This document shows positions 58,265-64,000 of a stretch of DNA of 64,000 bases, in pieces. The notes under the pieces are model-generated. The model searched no databases and had not been told where the DNA came from. It saw only the letters and a program-made list of their open reading frames with translations. The translations under genes were made by a program, and so were the position numbers. Numbering within the stretch: position 1 is the stretch's first letter; every line of letters begins with the position of its first letter. Origin of the DNA: Cryphonectria parasitica EP155 (Eukaryota > Ascomycota > Sordariomycetes > Diaporthales > Cryphonectriaceae); contig NW_024468916.1 of the NCBI RefSeq assembly GCF_011745365.1, positions 2,711,630 to 2,775,629 on the forward strand, written 5' to 3'.

Positions 58265-60183
58265 CTAGTCGGCGACCATCCAATACGAGCCTCCAATCAT
58301 ACCGGCGAGAACCAATGTCGTCAAGATGCCCGCACCAGCCCTCTGCTACGTGTTAGCAAGACAATTCACCCAGAGGCAAAGGAAAGGAGCCTGGGAAAAG
58401 ACGAAAAGGAAAGAAGAAGAAAAAAAGAATGAGTAGAACTTACGTCTCCTGTGGTGATGGTAGTTGTGCCCGACACGGAGCTGTCGGTCTTCTGTGAGCC
58501 GCCGGCGGCATTACCAGTCGAGGTACCACCATCATCAGCTGTGTAAGGAGCGGGGGCGCTGGCGATCATAGTGGCCAGGACGGCGTTGAGGGCCGACATC
58601 TGCTGGCCGACGCCGTACAGGCCGTCGCTCACGCCTGTGGTCCATTTGAAGGGGCAGGCGATGCCGCTCAGCACGAAGCCCTCACTGCCGTCGGTGGTGT
58701 CAACACACAGGACGGCAGCGGCCTTAGCAGTGGTGAGAAGGTACGGGTAGATGGTGTCATAGGTCGATGACATCATCTGGGTAACCTGGGCGAGCCACAT
58801 AAGGGTGTAGCCCTTGAACGAGTACTCGTCAGTGGTGCAGCCGTCGGTGGGCTCGCAGGGGGGCTCGAAGATGATCTGGTTGGTGCTGTTAAACATGAAG
58901 TTGAGGGTCCTGTTCAATAGGCCGTTGACACGTTCGGCCCAGATCTCGGAGCCATTGGTGTAGTTGTACATGTAGGCGGCGCCGTGCATGAAGATGCCCG
59001 AGTTGTAGGTCCACTGAGCCTTGTCGATATCGGTGCAGTTGACCGTGCCGGTGATGCCCGACCCGTCGTAGATGTTCCAATCCGCGTCCATGTAGCCCAC
59101 GCCCTGCATCCACTCAAAGGTTGTCGTGGCCCACTCGGCATACGACGCATTGCCCGTGTACCTGGCCAGCCGCGCGGCGACGTTGAAGAAGCACCCCGTG
59201 GCGATGCTGTTCTTGTAGGTGTAGCCGTTGTTCCAGGTGAAGATCTGCCACCGCAGCCCGCCGTTGCATGTATCGTTGGCCGCCTCCCAGCGCCACACGT
59301 ACTCGTTGAAGACGGCCTGCGCGGCCGCCAGCCACTGCACGCTACCCTCGGTGGCGGCGAGGGCAGTAGAGTTCGGGTTCATGAAGTTCAGTTCCGCCGC
59401 CGACATGGCGGCCATGGCCCAGAAGCCCTGATCGTCGTTGCCCTCGGTCAGGGTCTGGTTGGTCGGCATGTAATCGTCGTCGTCGCCCATCTGGTGCTGC
59501 ATCGCCTGGTACGTCTCGTTGTTGTAGGTATCGTCGCCCGTGTATGCCCAGTAGTTGATGATGGCATTGAACATGCCACCTGCCTCCCACCCTGCATAGG
59601 GGAATGAGCTGGGGGGTCAAGCAAAGAGAGGGGGGTGCGAGGTAGATTTTTAAACGTACAGTAGTATGGAGAAGGCAAGTTGCCCGGCGTGTCGCCCGTG
59701 TGGTTGCCTGTGTAGTATCCCATCAGGCCGTATGCGATCGTTGAAGCTCCCTCCGCTATAGAGTCTGTACATATTGCGTGTTAGGAAGCAAATACAAAAA
59801 AAAAAAAAAAAAAAAAAAAAAGGTAGTTGGTTTCCTATGACGACGGTGGTCACGCTTCCAGATCACACAACGAGTCCGTGCCCGCGCCACCACCGCTTCG
59901 AAGCGCCATAACAAAGACGATGACGGCCCAAGGAGGAGAGGCGTTGCCTTCGATACAAGATCGGGGAGAAGAGAATCGCGCGTCGTTTGTGATTGTGCGT
60001 TCATCCACAAAATCCTGGGCCCAGAAAGAAGTAGAGAAGAACAACAAAGCTGAGGATGTGGGATTGCATTGTTGTCAAGAGCCGGGTGTACGAACCTGTT
60101 GATGTCCAATCAATGGTGACGGCCGTCGCAGCCGGCAGCAGGACCGTGCCCACCGCGGAGAGCGTCCATATTGAAGATCGCAT
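58265..60183 (-). CDS. GPI-anchored GH76 alpha-1,6-mannanase/transglycosylase (DFG5/DCW1 family)
   Basis: Four exons, 60096-60183, 59660-59764, 58444-59591 and 58265-58342, in phases 1, 1 and 0, give 472 aa. DFG5/DCW1 enzymes process the mannan part of GPI anchors to cross-link wall glycoproteins. A signal peptide is present (IWTLSAVGTVLLPAATA). Family features: DSIAEGASTIAYGLMGYY and PSPYYWWEAGGMFNAIINYW (both created by splicing), the catalytic Asp pair in EGNDDQGFWAMA, GLRWQIFTWNNGYTYKNSI, and DEYSFKGYTLMWLAQV. The last exon encodes a hydrophobic tail (AGILTTLVLAGMIGGSYWMV) that fits a GPI-attachment signal. Intron 1 (331 nt) uses an unusual GTTCGT donor and contains a 26-base T run on the coding strand. 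The 5' leader just upstream of the ATG is CA-repeat rich on the coding strand (plus strand 60190-60230). Confidence 0.92.
59796..59821. repeat. poly(A)26 (poly(T) on the coding strand) inside intron 1 of the GH76 gene
   Basis: A 26-base A run on the plus strand, 31 nt from the acceptor of the minus-strand intron at 59765-60095. Confidence 0.9.
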
Positions 60184-61616
60184 GTTGCTATGTGTGTGCG
60201 CGTCTGTGTGTGTGTGTGTATGTGTAAATGTAAAGGAGAGAAGGAGGAGGAGAGTGTGCGTGCGTGTACGCGTGCCTCTGCCACCAAAGCAAATGAAGGC
60301 CTCAAGACCAACACCACATCGGGTCTCAGAGGGGACAAGGGCGGCAAGGTTGGTGATAATTGATGTCGTCCTTGGGCGGGGCGGGGCTTTCTTCTACTGG
60401 CTGCTGGAAAAAGAAAAGTAGAGGAGAAACACCAAGACGCAGTTCAATTCAAGTCGCTTGTGAAAGAGCGAAAAACAAGCAAAGCCAAGGTGGAAGCCAA
60501 GTGAAAGGTCGGCAGACGGCAAAAAACCAAGAGAGTGACAGGCAGCCCAGCCCCGATCTGAACGGTAGGGCTTTAATGGCAGTGCAGGATAACAACTAAG
60601 GTGGATACGCAATCCCTTTAATTGTGGACCAGAGATCCTCGTGTCCACAAGCGCCGACCTATCCGGATGGACGTATGGGCCAAGGGCAGACCAAGAGGAC
60701 ATGGGGACATGACAGGGCTGGGGGGGCTGGTTTGGTTTTCCATTCCAAGGCGCATAAAGGGAGAGAGCACAAGAGAGAGGCCTTGAAAGAAGAAAAAAGA
60801 AGAAAAAAGGACGGCCCATGTGAAATTGCCAGAGTGATTGATTGAGATCCTTTTCTTTTCTTTTCGATCACGTCACTAGCACTGAGGAATGTAAGTGTGG
60901 GTGTGTGCGTCGCCAAGCTGTCTTTCACTGTCATGACCGAAGTGAAGCCTCGCCTCCCGTCTTTGTTTCTGTTGCCAAAGTACAAAACATCGCTAGGTAG
61001 TAGTTACGTATTGCCCGTAGTACGTAGCACAGGAACTGGTGGTAGGGCCCCATGTATTGGAGGAGGGTCGACGTCGCTTGCTGGGGATTGCGTCAACGCA
61101 GGTCTTAATGCCTGCGCCACTTTACCCCTGAATCGTCGGGTGGGTCATTGAATCAACAAACCCTCTCGTCTATACAAAGGCCCTCTGCCGCGCGCCTGTC
61201 AGCTGTGTGTCATTGTAGCCTCTTTCTACCGTATCATAAACAAAAAGAGCTGGACTGGTTAATGAATGCTTTGACTTTCTTTAGCGTCTCGCCTCAAATA
61301 CAGGCGGGTAGATTCGGTGGCGGTGCCCCTACCTTTTTTCTCTTCTTTGAATCCTTGTCGGCGGCCGAGGGGGACTCGTAATCTCCCCTTCAGGTCATGC
61401 TGAACGAACCAGTCAGACTGGTTTCCTGGAGAACAGGCCCCTCTCCTCCAACCTTGCCCCTCTCGCCCCCGGCCACAACGCTCTGTGTACGCGGGATGTG
61501 ACGTTGAACACTCCACTTATGGAGCACTTCGAGTACTGAATATGTATGTATAAATAGGACTTGGGACCTGAGAGGAGCTCAGGGATCCAACTTCAGGGCT
61601 GAGCTTGAAGATCAAT
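60184..61616. other. divergent intergenic region between GH76 and RRM-protein genes
   Basis: No gene is supported. A GT/CA-repeat tract near 60190-60230 forms the GH76 leader. The right end holds a TATA box (61549-61556) in front of a possible small first exon of the RRM gene. Confidence 0.5.
61549..61556 (+). promoter_or_regulatory. TATA box upstream of a possible first exon of the RRM gene
   Basis: TATAAATA lies 61 nt upstream of an ATG (61617) that opens a 19-nt candidate exon ending at a GTAGGT donor. The next ATG of the main frame is 574 nt further downstream, so this element fits a start of transcription near 61580. Confidence 0.45.
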
Positions 61617-62113
61617 ATGAACGCCGACTCTTCAGGTAGGTTTCAGGTGGAATGAAAATGAAAAAGGAAGAAAAGATGCTTGGGGTCGAGGCCCTTGGCA
61701 GGTGCAGGTGGGGGGAATATGTACGATTGTCATCATCTGCGATATGACAATAAGAACGAACCTTCCCCTCTCACAGCTCGGTTACAACGATATTCTCTAC
61801 AGGGGGCGGGGGGCACAACGTGTTTGCTGGTACAGGCGAATTATCTCCTGCACAGTTGCTCTTAGAATTTCTCTTTCCATCACATCGCCTTCGCTGCGAT
61901 GCCTCATGGATCTCGGATGTCAGTCAAGCACTGCATATGTCAGGTGTACTGTATGTAGGCATATATGAGATACCCAGGTGAGGCTCGAAATCCCCCGTTA
62001 CATGCACCGTCCACACTAAAAAGGGTTCGTCATTTCCTTTAGAGTTGCAAGATATGCACATAGTAAAATGCCAAGATAACAAGAAACTCTCCACCGAGCT
62101 CTTTCCCTGCGAC

Positions 62114-62140
62114 TTTTTTTTTTTTTTTTTTTTTTTTTTT
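62114..62140. repeat. poly(T)27 upstream of the RRM protein main exon
   Basis: A 27-base T run, 50 nt upstream of the ATG at 62191; it would lie inside the 5' intron if the upstream first exon is used. Confidence 0.9.
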
Positions 62141-62190
62141 GGAAACAAACCGCACTTTTCAAGCCAGTGCAGACCATAAGCGACCAGATC

Positions 62191-63177
62191 ATGTCTGGTC
62201 CGCAGTCCGACAATTGGCGCGCGAGCTCCGACTGGCGCTCGAGCTCGAGACCTGTGTGGCGCCAGGATCGAGATCCTCATCAACAAAATCAGCGCCCACG
62301 TCAGCCTAACAATGCTGAGCAGCAGTCGCAGCGGCGGCAGCAGGCCGACGGAGATGGAAATGCCGCTGAGTCGATCAGAGAAGGGCGCCGCATCTACCTC
62401 GGCAACCTCCTGTATCGCGTTCAACCACAGGCAGTCCAGGAGATGTTAGAGGCCAGCGGCTTCGAGGGCTTGTTCGAGGCCATCCACATTTCCATGGATG
62501 CCGTCTCTGGCCGCAACCCAGGCTACTGCTTCATCGACTTCAAGACCCGCGAGGACGCCAACTTGGCTCTGGAGTCGTTGAACGGTGTCACGATCCTGGA
62601 TCGCCCTGTCAAGGTCGGTCCTTGCCAGCCAAAGACGCGCGCGAGGGCCCATGAATACCAGCCTACATTCCAGAGGTGGGGCGACTGGGTCGGATCCGAA
62701 AGACGGAGCTCGCCCGGAGACACCTCAGCCGCTTCACAGGGGGGGAAGAAGAGAGAGCAAGGCCCGTATGCAGCGTTGGACCACCTCAAGGAGGTGGAAC
62801 GGGCAGATACGCCACCCAGAGTATACGTTGGAGGCATTGGAAAGATGGTCAACCAGGAGGAGAATGACAAGGAAATCAGAGGGTACTTTGAGGGGTTTCA
62901 AATGTTGGTCATCTTGCCCCAGGATGCTGTGGCTCAGGCTCCTCCACAAACATCACTACTGACAGCCTTTGTGTATCCAAACAGCGTCGCCATCAGTAAG
63001 CGCATCACGCCGCACCCGGATACGAGATTGCTACCAGGCAACCATCATTACTGCTTCGTCGACTTTGAGACCGTGGAGGAGGCTAAAGCTGCTATTCAAG
63101 CTCTCAACGGGAGACCAGTTGTTGGTGGGAAGCTTCGGCTGGGAATGGCAAAGGTTCTTCCTGAAGCGCTGCGGTGA
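62191..63177 (+). CDS. two-RRM RNA-binding protein
   Basis: Main exon 62191-63177, 328 aa from the ATG at 62191. RRM1 spans about residues 60-140, with RNP2-like RIYLGNLLYRV and RNP1-like RNPGYCFIDFKTRED. RRM2 spans about 205-320, with RVYVGGIGKM as RNP2 and NHHYCFVDFETVEEAKAAIQ as RNP1, separated by a loop containing FVYPNSVAISKRITPHPDTR. The N-terminus is Arg/Gln/Ser-rich. The architecture is that of conserved ascomycete RRM proteins often labelled PUB1-like, though a precise orthologue is not assigned. An upstream exon is possible: 61617-61635 (MNADSS plus one base), spliced in phase 1 to 62165, would give MNADSSVQTISDQIMSGPQS. The gene is convergent with the downstream transporter, 90 bp between stop codons. 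Confidence 0.85.
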   Translation: MSGPQSDNWRASSDWRSSSRPVWRQDRDPHQQNQRPRQPNNAEQQSQRRQQADGDGNAAESIREGRRIYLGNLLYRVQPQAVQEMLEASGFEGLFEAIHISMDAVSGRNPGYCFIDFKTREDANLALESLNGVTILDRPVKVGPCQPKTRARAHEYQPTFQRWGDWVGSERRSSPGDTSAASQGGKKREQGPYAALDHLKEVERADTPPRVYVGGIGKMVNQEENDKEIRGYFEGFQMLVILPQDAVAQAPPQTSLLTAFVYPNSVAISKRITPHPDTRLLPGNHHYCFVDFETVEEAKAAIQALNGRPVVGGKLRLGMAKVLPEALR

Positions 63178-63267
63178 GAAAAGAAAGAAGGAAAAGCAGC
63201 GTCACCCCGGCAGGTTTCAGCCCCCCGCCTCAACTCATTGCTAATGGCAGCCTTCTGCTGTCCCTAG

Positions 63268-64000
63268 CTAGCCTTTATGCGCTGCTGCTGCTGAGCCTGA
63301 GCCTGAGCCTTCTGTCTTGAGCGTAGATTTCTCCAGCACACCGTTCTCTACATCCGCCACACGCTGACCGCGATGTGCCGTCTCTAATAAATCCAGCCGT
63401 TCGGCCTTGAGCCTCGCAAATGTCGTCTCTGCGTCCCAGACCCACGGTGTCGGCGCCGCAAACAACAGATCCATCTCTTCGAGCGTCCTCTGGTTGCTCT
63501 CTGGGTACAGCGCCCACACCATGGGCATCGCCACCATGTTGCAAGCTCCAAAGATGTACAGCGTCTTCTCTCCAATAGCGTTAAACATGACGGGGCAGAG
63601 CAGGGTGAGCCAGCCATTCCCGATGGACCAGCCCACAACGCCCCAGGCATTCCCCTTGGCCCGGACCTGCAGGGGGAAGATCTCGGCCGGATACAGCCAA
63701 GGTACCGTGACCCAGGTCGCCCCAAAGACGGACGTGAAGATGAAGACAAACGATGCTGCGGCAGCCCCATATGCAGAAGCTTTGGCTGTGTCGCCCGCGG
63801 CGCTCGCATTCTCGCCCAGGCGGGAGAATCCCCCAGCCAGGAACATGGCCACCCCCTGCCCCGCTGCCCCCCAGTACAGCGTCCATCGTCTGCCAATGCG
63901 ATCTAAGGTGAAGACGCAGATGAGCGTGGCGAACATGTAGAAGACGTTGTTGAGGCCACTGATCCAACTACTCTTGGTCGCATCGTATCCCGCGATGGAA
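63268..64000 (-). CDS. SP-family MFS sugar transporter, C-terminal part (5' partial)
   Basis: The frame is open to the right window edge, so the N-terminal part is missing. About 244 residues are visible, starting within a TM segment (SSWISGLNNVFYMFATLICV). Sugar-porter signatures: DRIGRRWTLYWGAAGQG after TM8, the TM10 region VFGATWVTVPWLYPAEIFPL, QVRAKGNAWGVVGWSIGNGW, and the C-terminal PESNQRTLEEMDLLF, a variant of the usual PETKGRTLEE. The tail ends in a Gly/Ser/Ala low-complexity stretch. The protein is a plasma-membrane proton-coupled sugar or related-solute uptake carrier; the substrate is not predictable from this part. Confidence 0.92.
   Translation of the reverse strand, partial: SIAGYDATKSSWISGLNNVFYMFATLICVFTLDRIGRRWTLYWGAAGQGVAMFLAGGFSRLGENASAAGDTAKASAYGAAAASFVFIFTSVFGATWVTVPWLYPAEIFPLQVRAKGNAWGVVGWSIGNGWLTLLCPVMFNAIGEKTLYIFGACNMVAMPMVWALYPESNQRTLEEMDLLFAAPTPWVWDAETTFARLKAERLDLLETAHRGQRVADVENGVLEKSTLKTEGSGSGSAAAAHKG

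Overview
The window is nuclear DNA of a filamentous ascomycete (Pezizomycotina, most likely Sordariomycetes). Coding regions are GC-rich and interrupted by short introns (about 50-150 nt) with GT(A/G)NGT donors, CTRAY branch sites and YAG acceptors. Intergenic DNA is long and rich in homopurine/homopyrimidine tracts. The families present (HET domain, laccase, GH30/GH76/GH92, isocyanide synthase, OMS1-type methyltransferase) fit that group. All genes are protein coding. I found no convincing tRNA, rRNA, transposon or CRISPR array. Function calls are from motif recognition without database searches; exon joins were checked by hand for reading phase.

Left part (1-27953), mostly core genes: the 3' end of NOT1 (CCR4-NOT scaffold); a 4.7-kb gene-free stretch leading into a Gds1-like regulator; a second gene-free stretch with a G4-type motif; a mannosyl-3-phosphoglycerate synthase carrying an unusual Cys-rich insert; an OMS1-like mitochondrial methyltransferase; a secreted GH30 endo-beta-1,6-glucanase; a HET-domain protein; an IMPACT/UPF0029 protein; and an EFM7-like eEF1A methyltransferase.

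Middle (28359-37354): two divergently oriented paralogues of a four-TM MARVEL-like membrane family with all three intron positions and phases conserved, followed by a secreted GH92 alpha-mannosidase.

Right-centre (38253-56862) looks like an accessory, possibly biosynthetic block: quinone-oxidoreductase-type dehydrogenase, laccase, stand-alone DIT1/PvcA-type isocyanide synthase, monocarboxylate-type MFS permease (divergent from the synthase), secreted SMP-30/gluconolactonase-like beta-propeller, small cupin, and DHA2-type MFS exporter. An isocyanide synthase beside a copper oxidase, oxidoreductases and two transporters is the best candidate in the window for an undescribed system; cluster membership is inferred only from proximity and enzyme types.

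Right edge (58265-64000): a GPI-anchored GH76 (DFG5/DCW1) enzyme, a two-RRM RNA-binding protein with a possible additional upstream first exon, and the C-terminal part of an SP-family sugar transporter running off the window.
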